Below are positions 21,749 through 31,664 of a DNA stretch of 64,000 nt, one piece after another. The translations under genes were made by a program, and so were the position numbers. The stretch lies in assembly GCA_963921935.1 (NCBI GenBank), contig OY998177.1, positions 113,390,067 to 113,454,066 on the forward strand, read 5' to 3'. Numbering within the stretch: position 1 is the first letter of the stretch; the number at the start of each line of letters is the position of its first letter. The notes beneath the pieces are model-generated. The model was not told the origin of the DNA and did no database searches. It saw only the letters and a list, made by a program, of their open reading frames with translations. The stretch is from Galeruca laticollis. Taxonomy: Eukaryota > Arthropoda > Insecta > Coleoptera > Chrysomelidae.

Positions 21749-21946
21749 AGTGTTTTTAAATGAAACTCAAGGTCTCTAGTTGATTCCACAATATAATACA
21801 ATTTATTGAAAATTCTAAATTTTTTATTGTATCTTCGCTTAGAATATAGATATTGAAATTCGCTTTTCACCATTTTTTAGAATTTTCAATAACTTGTATT
21901 ATATTGTGGAATTAACTAGAGACCTTGAGTTTCATTTAAAAACACT
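21749..21946. repeat. Inverted repeat of PLE tail with 59-bp repeat at its centre
   Basis: The arms 21749-21819 and 21876-21946 are inverted copies of each other with about two differences in 71 bases. Each arm matches the terminal stretch of PLE copy B (15126-15187: gaaactcacagtttctagctaattccacaatataat). The centre, 21819-21877, is the left 59-bp direct repeat of the tyrosine recombinase unit. Confidence 0.85.
21819..21877. repeat. 59-bp direct repeat, left copy
   Basis: It begins attttttattgtatcttcgc and ends cgcttttcaccattttt. The same 59 bases, without a difference that I can see, occur at 23803-23861, exactly 1984 bases downstream. The tyrosine recombinase gene lies between the two. Confidence 0.95.
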
Positions 21947-22282
21947 GAAATTATATTAATAAAATGTGAAATAAAGGTGTATATTTCTAGTAATAAAATA
22001 AAGAAAATAATCAGATACCCATATTTTTATTAAACAATAATATTAAAGTTCGATACAGTAACTTAGTTTAACTTAATTTAACACAAACACTTATCTACGT
22101 TAGAACAAAAAAAATAAACATTTTTTTTACTTGAAATTATAATTTATGGTAAAATTTGAACAATTTTGAAGTGTTACTCCAGGCGTATCTCTATTTTTTA
22201 CCAAATTTTCAGTTATCTGTTATGTATATCTAATATTAGCTGATATCGTGGAAGGTTGTTCTTGCTGATTGTTAGATGATGA
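21947..22282. other. 3' flank of recombinase gene
   Basis: AT-rich sequence downstream of the recombinase stop codon, with several minus-strand polyadenylation-like signals. No other feature is seen. Confidence 0.4.
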
Positions 22283-23554
22283 CTATACCGAGTTTACAAT
22301 TTTATTAGCTACCTCTCTTTCATTTGAAATGGAGTTATCGATATAGCTCTCTGCGACATTACTTGATCGCCACCCACCATGACGTTTAAGAGTCAATAAA
22401 TCTCCTCCTGCATTAACTAGAATAGTTGCAGAAGAGCGTCGAAAACAATGTCCCGTATAAAGAATGGAGTTTGGTAATTTTGAAAATTCTGCCACTTGTA
22501 TAGGCATACTGCCAATTTTATTAATTCCGACAACTTGCGTTGTGCTTTTACCCCCTTGATAATTCACAAAAAGACGTCTGCCAATGACGTTATTAGGTCG
22601 AAGACAAGCGTATTTCTTGTAGATATTATAAAATTCTCCCGTTACTGTGAATGTTCTGTCAATTTTGGTTTTCGTATTTCGAATCTTAACTAATAGGGCA
22701 GTGTTTAGATCTTCTATGTCATCTAATTTTATGTTCCACAATACTTCTCGCCGACAGGCCCCAGTTAATCCGATAGCAAGGACAGTCTACAAGTTTAAAA
22801 CATATTATTTTATATAATTTAATATACTTTTTTTTAAAGAATCGCAAGAATAGAGATTAAATATATTATAAAGAAAAAAAAACCGACGTACGTAGGATTT
22901 AAACCCCGGCTATTTTGTTACCAAACAAAAACTCTACTCTCTACACTATGAAAACTTATTAGTCTTGCAAAACATGTAGAAAATATTCAATGCTCTGTAA
23001 TGAGTTAAAATGCATATTTCAAAAGTGTTAATGTACTTATATTATTAATAGGTAATCGAACAAAATATTGAAAATCGTGTCTCGTCTAATATTAAATGTA
23101 ACGTTTATTTACCTCTGTGAATAAACATTTATAATCAGGTGCTTCTTTTAAAAATTTTTGGATTTCTTCGGATGTTAAGGTTTTTGATTTTTTGGGTGTG
23201 TATTTCTCATTTTGTCTTTTTAGAAATGCTCTTAATTTCACATATTTTGAAATATCCACATTATTTTTAATGCTTAATGTGCTTCGCAGCATTGAATATT
23301 GGGACCACAGTGTCGAAGCCTTATAAGATTGTGATTGTTCTTGAAAATAGGCTAGAATTACATTTTCAGAATATGTTGAGATTTTCTTGTCTTCTCTCCA
23401 TTCCATAAATTTTTGGTAAGCGTATTCATACTTTTCTCTTGATTTTTGAGGCAAAAGATTTTAAAGTTGCATACATTGCTATTTCCAAAATTTCTGGAGG
23501 TGTGTTTTCCATAAATTCAACTACTGAATCTGAATTATTGTCAAATCCTTCCAT
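22283..23554 (-). CDS. Tyrosine recombinase, two exons (Crypton-like), one apparent frameshift
   Basis: Two minus-strand exons encode a phage-integrase-fold recombinase of about 320 residues that would cut and rejoin DNA through a tyrosine nucleophile. Exon 1 ends 23113 at CAGAG|GTAAAT; exon 2 starts 22786 after TTGTAG. The 326-bp phase-0 intron joins KCLFTE to TVLAIGLTGACRRE. Exon 1 carries the helical core-binding domain (REKYEYAYQKFMEW…). Exon 2 carries the catalytic domain: Arg I in GACRREV (22753), HCFR (His about 22450, Arg about 22441), HGGW (22381) and the Tyr in ESYIDN (22345). All key residues are present. A plausible ATG at 23554 opens MEGFDNNSDSVVEFMEN, but an extra base in the T4 run 23459-23462 throws it out of frame with the core. 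This is either a real lesion or a sequence error. Only the recombinase is present, as in Cryptons; there is no RT as in DIRS/Ngaro elements. Domestication is the alternative. Confidence 0.8.
22787..23112 (-). other. Intron of the tyrosine recombinase gene
   Basis: GT at 23112-23111 and AG at 22788-22787 on the minus strand. Removing it leaves one continuous frame through the first catalytic Arg block. It contains a tRNA-like relic at about 22880-22960. Confidence 0.8.
22878..22960 (-). other. tRNA-like (SINE-type) relic in recombinase intron
   Basis: On the minus strand a D-arm-like tagtgtagagagtagag is followed about 32 bases later by ccggggtttaaatccta, close to a Pol III B box (GGTTCRANTCC). 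A run of seven or more T follows. The spacing suits a tRNA-derived internal promoter. The acceptor stem does not close into a proper tRNA, so this is a pseudo-tRNA or SINE head at best. Confidence 0.35.
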
Positions 23555-23802
23555 GTCGAATTATTATTTTAATAATGTGCAACATTCTCAAAATATTCAA
23601 AATACATTTTTAACTCATCATAAGCTTCGTTATCTGCTTAAGGCACTACGTATTTTCAAATTCCTAACCGTTACAGGTTCATAAATTCACTATACAATAA
23701 TTTAATTTCTAAGTTGTCACCAATTTATTACATCTGGACGCCTACCACATTATGTAAAATATTCATTTAACCTTAAGTGTAAAACTCGATCTCCTTTCAC
23801 CT

Positions 23803-23861
23803 ATTTTTTATTGTATCTTCGCTTAGAATATAGATATTGAAATTCGCTTTTCACCATTTTT
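23803..23861. repeat. 59-bp direct repeat, right copy
   Basis: Identical to 21819-21877. It lies about 250 bases upstream of the recombinase start and lacks the inverted PLE-tail arms that flank the left copy. The two repeats may be the ends of the mobile unit or a duplicated attachment region. Confidence 0.95.
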
Positions 23862-25574
23862 AATTAAATTCAATCTTCTTTCAAGTAAATATTTAAAAAA
23901 TATAGCACCGGATTTGGAGATTCCCAAAAAAATTTGAACACAAATCAATTGTTCAATCACCGCCATCTAGCGACCGGTAAATCCACTGAATCAACGGAAT
24001 GAAACGATAATATAATATTTTATTAGGCATTGAGTTTCCTTTTAAATGATATTAAAGTAGTCGAAACTACACACTCTAACTGTGGAGTAGAAAACTTGAA
24101 AATAATTTCCAGCAGTTCCTCGTATGCTAATTTGTAATACAGATGTCTGAGGTACATCTTGTTACCTCTCTTAATCAGACACCCGATATATTTGCTATTG
24201 AACAGAACTTAGAATCTTGTTGTTGTAAATGAAACTAAATCTAGATGTAAATAATTCCAATGTATAATAAAAAATCGAGTAGTGAAATTATTTAGAAACA
24301 ATTAGTTTCATTAATAACAGTAACATGAATAGATTCCACAAAGTAAGGGTTGAAACAGTAAACTTACATTGAATCTTATTGACTTTCAAAGGCTTCCGTT
24401 TCTAGGGTAAGAAGAGTATCGAAAAACTCATTGGCCATATCGTTGATAATAAAATATGTTATTTGCTTTTTTAATTATTAATTTATGAATCGTATTTTTC
24501 CTAGTTCCATTGTTTCACCTTTTACGAGCTTTCTACTATACATGAGACTATTAAGAAATGCAAATTTTTCATACCATCGTAACCGTTTCTCGCATAGCTG
24601 ATTGTCAACACATATTTAAGCATTAAACATGGTTGGAACAATGGCCAATTCTGAAGCTAATTAACTGTTCTTTTCTGTATAACAACTAGTGAAATTTTTT
24701 ACATTTCGGATACAATGAAACGAGACGATACTTTCCGAGTAAGTGATGCTCGCCGAGCTGTTCAATTATTAAACTGAGAATCTGAGGTTGTTATCATTTT
24801 ACTGTAACTACGGTAACTGGAGTGATACATTTTTTTTTCCAATCTTGTGGCTGTGTATTGAAAAATAAATTGAAACATATCAATATCAGTATAAATTATT
24901 GCCTGTAAAAAAAGTTTTTCCCAACAATGGTGTTCCTATGATTGAGTTTGGTTAATGTGCAATTAAAAGTTCAATAGAGTGCAAATTTTAGGAAATTCAA
25001 GACAATCATAATTTTCTTTTTAATTGGAATACTCTACAGTGATTGATGAGTGTGATAAATTACAGTATCTCCTATGTCCTTTGAGATATAAACTTGAAAA
25101 TTTGGGAGATTATAGCCATCATTAGCTTTCACATTCTAATATTATTCACAATATTACAGGGTGTTCCAGAATGCTGTGCTTTATCAAAGTTACATTTTTT
25201 TGAATGAAACACTCTGTATTTCACTCCATATTTGCAAATGTGGCGTTTTTCTTCACATCTCTTCCAACGTCATGTAAACGCAAGCCTGTAAATGCCCTAT
25301 CTGCAAATAGTTCCTAAAAATAGTATTCTCGAGCACCGCTCCTATAATCATCGAATTGTAGCGTCCTCAGAACAGCGTCAGTTGACGGTACAATACAAAT
25401 GTCATTTGTCATTTTGTTATTCAAATATAAAGAAGCTTTTCAAATATGTTTATCAATTTTATCTATAAAAATGAATTCTATAAACCCAAATTGAAGAGAC
25501 ACGCAAATAATAATTTATTCATATGGAACATTTTCATGAAAAGTGTATTTACCCCAACAGCAAAAGAAGTTTGA
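23862..25574. other. Unassigned AT-rich DNA
   Basis: No gene is recognised. A ttacagggtgttccagaa word at about 25155 resembles the TA-flanked end of a mariner-group MITE, with tgaatgaaacactctgtat facing it at 25200-25220, but no clear element can be drawn. Confidence 0.4.
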
Positions 25575-26640
25575 GGGGTCTATTCTGTAACTTGTCATTA
25601 CGGTAACGATTATTATGTTAACGATAATTTTTCAGAGTAGATTCTGTAATAATATTGTTACGTTGAAATCTAGTGAGAAAACATAACGATAATATTTTTA
25701 AAATTTTATAAAGGTTGGTATAATTTTTGACATATGGTGCTGTTTTGTTTACAGAGGTTTTGTTAAATAAGATTTTTATCCACATATTCACTTAACTTTT
25801 ATTATGGATAAAGACAAAGTTAAAACACCAAGACCACATAGTCACAATATACAATGTATTTGAATGAATTGAGTACGAAACTGAAACGTTCAGGAACAAC
25901 AAGTTTGATACTACAAGCTCTGTTATTACTAAAAGCATATGGAAACAGCTTTCAGACACATTAAATAGTTTAGGTGGTCCTATTAGGGATTCAGCAGTAT
26001 AAAAAGGGTACGTATAATACTTGATTTTCTTTTTTTATTAGTATTATCCATAAAAGCGGTAATTGAATATGTTTATTGTTATAATTTTCACAAATTTCAA
26101 ACATTCACCGACTGGAAGTTTCAAGTAAAAGCAAAGACAAGAGAGAATAAAATTATCACAAAAAAGACAGGAAACATAGGGTATCATATTAAACCTTTAT
26201 CAGATATTGAAGAACGATTACTAGATGTTACAGGTTGGATGGTAGTCAATGGCCCATCCCATGTCCCTGAAATGAGAATAGGGATGAATTACGTGGTTCT
26301 TTGAATTTGGTCATATCCATTTACATTTTAAAATTGCAGACATACCAAATAATGAAGAAATTAGAAAAGAGTCAGAGAAAAAGTCCCCAAATCAAAGTAA
26401 GATTCCTAAGAATCAACCAGTTGAACACTCGGTTGAAGAGTCACTTAAAAGACCATCAAAGAAACAAAAACGTTAATTACTTGTGTGCAGGACTTTTTAA
26501 AAGAAAGTAATTGTAACGCTGAAAGTGAAAAAATATCAATCCTGAAAGAAATTGTAAAAAATGTCAAATAAAAGAGGGTAATAGAGGAAAAAAAGCTAAA
26601 CCTGCGTTAACTCAATCTTCGAGTCAAGTAACCTAATTAT
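25575..26640 (+). pseudogene. PIF/Harbinger left end with decayed Myb/SANT-like accessory gene
   Basis: At 25575 ggggtctattctgtaa starts the block. It is matched in inverted form by ttacagaatccacccc at 50424-50439, so it is a Harbinger terminal repeat. An ATG at 25804 opens MDKDKVKTPRPHSHN. After a frameshift come YLNELSTKLKRSGTTSFDTT, WKQLSDTLNSLGGPIRDSAV, an intron-like gap (26008-26090), FTDWKFQVKAKTRENK, IEERLLDVTGWMVVNGPSHV, a second intron and a lysine-rich exon (26337-26480). This is the Myb/SANT-like DNA-binding partner protein that Harbinger elements carry beside their transposase. The frameshift, an in-frame stop after RDSAV and a mutated acceptor make it dead. The transposase half is absent. 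Confidence 0.7.
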
Positions 26641-26724
26641 GATTATGTGTTGGACTTCATACTCTTAAATTGCCCACAATATGCCCCCTTGTCCGTTAGT
26701 TGGCGTGAACTTTTTTGTTATTGA

Positions 26725-27110
26725 GTTTAGTTATAAAGTTATTCTTCATAAAAATTTCTACATTCTCTAAAACCTAAAACGCCATAGCCTAATAGGAAGA
26801 TTTATTAGGTGTTAACAAGTTTTGTCAAAAAATATCAATTTAGCTCAGGATAAAAGTACTTTTATTTTTGAAAATATAAAAAATGCATTTTAAAAAGTTG
26901 TTTGCAATTGAATTAAAAATCACCTGCAGAGTTACAGCCACCTGAGTCTAGTAGTATTTTACTTTCTGTTTCAAATTATATTTTAAACTTTTTTATTAAT
27001 AATTTTACGAAAAAAGTTACTAATTATAAAATTTTATGTTAAGTAATACCATTTTATGTTTTGGACCATGCAGAGTTTTTACAAAGAATAACTATTTTTC
27101 TAAAATCAAC
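26725..27110. repeat. MITE-like inverted repeat (family also at 51.25 kb)
   Basis: aaagttattcttcataaaaa…ctctaaaacctaaaacgcc (26735-26782) is matched in inverted orientation by cattttatgttttggaccatgcagag…aaagaataact (27050-27095). A third copy, in the orientation of the left arm, lies at 51248-51304. No ORF is present. Confidence 0.6.
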
Positions 27111-27877
27111 AGTTTTTTTATATGGTGCTAACTTAAGAAGATACACTGTATAATCAGTTTATTAAAAATAATCTATATATTCAGATATTTGTTGAATTGT
27201 GATGTTATCTTCAGTACAATACTTTAGGAAGGAATTTTGCTTGGACCTGGTTCCAGGTTCCTGAGGTACATATACTAATCAGTGTTATTGGAAAAAGTCG
27301 TATACAGTGCACGTTCTTTAAAACCCGACAGACCAATTTTTTTATTCGAAGTGATAGAGTAGTACTTCCTAAGTAGTTAAATTATTTTCTACTACTTTGC
27401 ATTGGGGAGTATTACTCGAATAACTTCGAATAAAATGTGGGCCTACGAAATTTTTTAAAAAACTTGCATTGTCGTTATGTTTAGTAAAATAACGTAAGGC
27501 TGCAAAAATTGGGCAGTCTCATAAATTTTTTTTCTTGTCAAATTATTTTTTAGATTACCTTAAATTAGTTGGAAAATAACTATGTTTATATAGAAATATT
27601 GTCTGAATAAATTTCAGTCAATAAATTGAGAATTATTTGGAAGAATGTTTCTTTGTATGTATCAATTAAAAATAGAAAAAGGTGGATAAATTTAATATAC
27701 GATATGGTAATTTACGTGTTTTCAAAAAAAAATTTGATTTAAATTTGATTCGGTACTTCAATTGTTTCTTAAATGGAAATTTTATTCTTTCTAGAGTAAC
27801 TTGAGACGTGCACATGGCGCAAAGATTCACTGACATCCGTAAATGGCAGTTTTGGTAGTATTATAATCACCAAGAAT
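27111..27877. other. Unassigned AT-rich DNA
   Basis: Nothing is recognised. Confidence 0.4.
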
Positions 27878-28190
27878 ATTTCATATAAAAGATATTTCTC
27901 TTGAGAAATTCTATGTTTTGCATTGCAAAATCAATTCTTCATGCAACCTATTGCAAAATTCAAAAAAATATTCTTGAGATATACTGATAAAGTGGAGTAC
28001 AGTGAATGAATATTAGTACCTATCTGTTTTAATGATTTATTTCTGATACCGTTACTATAAGTACGCACTATTTCATATAAAAGGAATTTCTCTCGAGAAA
28101 CTCTGTTTGCAATGCAAACTCAATTCTTCAAAACATATTGCAAAATATACTTAAAATAAACTAATAAAATGGATCACAGTAAATAAACGA
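27878..28190. repeat. Imperfect direct repeat, period about 192 bp
   Basis: atttcatataaaagatatttctc…gagaaattctatg…ttgcaaaat at 27878-28012 recurs diverged at 28070-28188. Shared blocks include tttctctYgagaaa, gcattgcaaaaYtcaattcttca and the atactgataaagtgga end. It is a local tandem duplication of about 120 bases of similar sequence. Confidence 0.7.
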
Positions 28191-30279
28191 GAAGACAGTT
28201 ATGGGATGATCCTGTTTGCTTCATACAAAAGCTATTTTCCTCGAATGTTATCGAAAACTTTGTTAAACACATGTCAATAATAATATTCCGATAGTGAAAC
28301 TATTTTTATCCCCCTAAATACACAAATAACATACAGAAGCTTATCTTGCAAGCACAGAGAACTTGTCATAGTGTAGTCAAAATAAAAACACCCTAAATCT
28401 AGCCATATTACCAGATATAACCGTCCCTTCAATTCTAAAAGCAATTTGTCAATACCTTAAAACTAAGACCTTAGGATAAACTATTCTAGGGGTAATTTGG
28501 AAGAAGAAAGTTCCCTAAAAGCTACAAAATGCTTTACACGTGCCGATCACGTGCATTTCGATGTTAATCCTTATTTCAGATCTGCCAATAACGGTTATCT
28601 AATGGTATAGAAAATGATATGTAGGGTGCTTTATAAAAATTGATGAATGAGATCCTATTCATTATAAGGAGATGAATAGAATATTTCATCAAAGAAAATT
28701 TTCACGTTCCAAGAAATTCAGAAAATCATATCGTTTACCATATTGGATGAAATTTAATTGCAAAGCAAGAGTAAGTATCATTATCCAATGGTTATCGGCG
28801 AATTATAATTGGGAGCTAGCTCGCATTACGTCAGATAGGGATCGCTAACGCATTCTAAATATAATTTCCAAATTAAGATTTGATTTTGAAATAATATATA
28901 CCATTAGTCCGTTCGTTCTTTGCCCACGTGTAATTAATATTTGATTGCATAATCGACACAATTTTTAGTAACTTCCTGCGACTACGTTTATACAATGTTA
29001 GTTTATAAAACTCTTAGTAATACTTCATATAAATCATCACAGTAACATAATTGGGTGAGATGTTTGATTGATGTATTCATAAAATTACAAAATAAGAAGA
29101 AATCAGAAGACGAATGAAACGAACGACAAGCATGACATGGCGGGTCGTGGCGTGTTTTTCAGTTTCGCGTTTCATTTTATTTGCAGAGAGCACATTTTTT
29201 GCAAGAAGTTCTGAAATAAAGCGGTCTTCATTTTCGTTAGTTCCTACTTAGCTACAGTTCCTATACTCAGTTATACGAGTAGTACTTGTTATAATGGACG
29301 AACAATAGTTATCGGTAAGTACCTATTCCAAAACCATAACTATTAAAACTAATAAATACATTCATTTAATACATTAATACTTTGATCGGTTATTCCACAT
29401 TGAAATTCCGGGTGGTGAAATTGTACCCTAAACTGATATAATAGGGTATACAATAATAATGTTTTTTTTCAACTTTTAAAATATTTTAGTTGGTAGGTAT
29501 ATTTTAAAAACGACCTTCCAATCCTAGCTATGCATTATACCTACAAAAAACTAAATATTGCAATAGGGTAGATATTATTGATAATAATAAAAAATGTTCA
29601 TATGTTTGCGGAGTTTTGGATCTAGATAAAAATATGTTCAATGTTCAAGATATTCCAGAAGCTACTCACATAAATAAAATAAAAAACAAATAGTTAGTAA
29701 TTATGTAAGAAAGGCAGTAACCATGCTGATACAGACAATGTATTCCATAGTTCAAAAAATATTGAATCAGGTTTCTCTAGTTCTATTTTTTGTAGAAGTA
29801 GCAATAGTAGTAAGTAGTAGTCATAGCCATCAATACACTTATGCAGGTGTGGAAAGTTTCAACATTAATATTAAGAGTTCTTGTGAACAATTAGATACTG
29901 TTGAGTCATTTCTCGGAATAAAATATATTATTTTTTCTTCAAAGAACTAGCTGCAATGTATGGGTATCTGTTAAACTTTATTAATTCAGTGTTAAATTAT
30001 GTTACAACAACTACATATTAATATACCCATTTTTATTCCTTTCTTTCACTGAATGCGTGCAACAGTTGCACACAAATCAATTTTTGGTAATAACCGAGTA
30101 TATAATAGAGCACTTACCACACTTAAGTAATTATTATGTAAATTTACAATTTTAGTTTGTTGGATTCCTGGACAAGATATTTTAATTCTATTTTGTACCT
30201 GTTTTTTTAATTCACTGTCCTGTTTATAAATAGTAAATAAACTATAAAAATCTTTTATTGCTTTTTTATTTTAAATGTA
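28191..30279. other. Unassigned AT-rich DNA, possible untranslated first exon
   Basis: No coding gene is recognised. At 29140-29320 the composition rises, and gttataatggacgaacaatag is followed by a good splice-donor match, tcg|gtaagta, at about 29316. This could be the first exon of a decayed transposon gene, but no downstream exon is evident. Confidence 0.35.
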
Positions 30280-31664
30280 CAGGGTGAACAGCTAAGAACG
30301 GATGTAGGCCATATCTCAAAAACGTACTATGGTACTAAGTAGAGTGACCCTGAAAAATCGCTGGAAAATTTTTGGAGTCTCCAAAATATTCGCTAGGGGG
30401 TGGAATGTACCTTCGAAGACATATTACTGTGATTATCTCCAAAAAAGACCTACTAAACGTATCCTAAAAATATTTTTTTTGAAATTTTAATAAGATTATG
30501 ATAAAATTTAATTATGGACCCTTTGCCATTATTCAAACTTATGAACAAATGTATAACTTTTTCGTTTTTTAACCGATATTAATGATTTTGGCGTCATTTA
30601 AAAGAGTTTTTTCTGTTTAATAAGATTGATAACAAAATAATTAGGTAATATTGTATCCTTCAGGGGGCGCTATGTCGACAATTTTCCCATTTTTCTCGAA
30701 AATGGAGCATTTTCTTAATGTTTAAATCATATATCATAAATCTTATATCTTGGAATAGTATTAGGATTAAGACTTGCGGTTTTCATTAAATTCCTAATTT
30801 TTTAACCTCCTTTCATAAGCATTTAAAAAATGCCTCATTACATTTGAAAATTCCGAGAAAAATGGAACAATTCTCGATTTTTTGAAATTGCGTTGACAAA
30901 ATTGCCTAATTTTGTTATTCTTGTTAAGCATATCTTATTAGAGAGGAAACAGTATATTGTACAGCAAGTGGGGAAAGTTCAACTTTTCTCCCGAGAGTGG
31001 AAGTTTGTGGCACGAGCCACGGGACTTTGCCCACACTACATACATTTATATGGAGAATCCAGTAGGAGATACTCGATGCCCAGCCGTTTTCGGTGGGTTG
31101 TCCTCGACACTTAGACTTTTTCTACAAAACTATTTACTTGTATTCTTCAAATTTGTGGAGTTGTGGAAAAAGTATAGTATGCAACATGTGGGAAAAGTGC
31201 TTATCTCACTGGTATGTTTACGGCACTCACACTTGGCTTGTGCCACAAACTTCCACACTCGTTATAATAGATCAACTTTTCCCACTTGTTGCACGATACA
31301 CTATTTCCCACATGTGGCACACTATACTTTTTTACAACTGCACAAATTTGAAGATTATAAGTGATTAGTGATTGTAGAAAAAGTCTAAGCATCGAGGACC
31401 ACCCACCGAAAACGGCTGGGAGTCGAGTATCCCGTACTGGATTCTCCATATAAATGTATGTAGTGTGGACAAAGTGCCGTGAGAAATAATATTTCTTACA
31501 GTGTGAGCAATATATGATTTTGAAATTAAGTAAGCTATGAGAAATGCGCTACTTTTCATAGCAGCTATTTTTCCAGTCATTTTCCTAAAGGTATTGTTTT
31601 TTAAAGTTGTACCATGATTATTTTTTGAAATATGGCTGACAGTCGGTGTTACTTGTTCACCCTG
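30280..31664. mobile_element. TA-flanked TIR element containing a long foldback
   Basis: The element starts cagggtgaaca at 30280 and ends tgttcaccctg at 31664, with TA on each outer side (30278-30279 and 31665-31666), as in Tc1/mariner-group insertions. Inside are two inverted arms, 31018-31193 and 31304-31482, of about 176 bp. They share words such as tacatttatatggagaatcc and ccgttttcggtgggt. The spacer is about 110 bp and itself carries an inverted copy of 30960-31016. No transposase is encoded. The ORFs across it simply read the palindrome. Confidence 0.7.

Noticed and set aside
22283..23861. DIRS- or Ngaro-type retrotransposon
   Set aside because: No reverse transcriptase, RNase H or methyltransferase reading is found between or near the 59-bp repeats. 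Only a recombinase is present.
30893..31580. Several ORFs of 71-135 residues on both strands
   Set aside because: They read the arms of the foldback element. Similar peptides appear on opposite strands because the DNA is palindromic.
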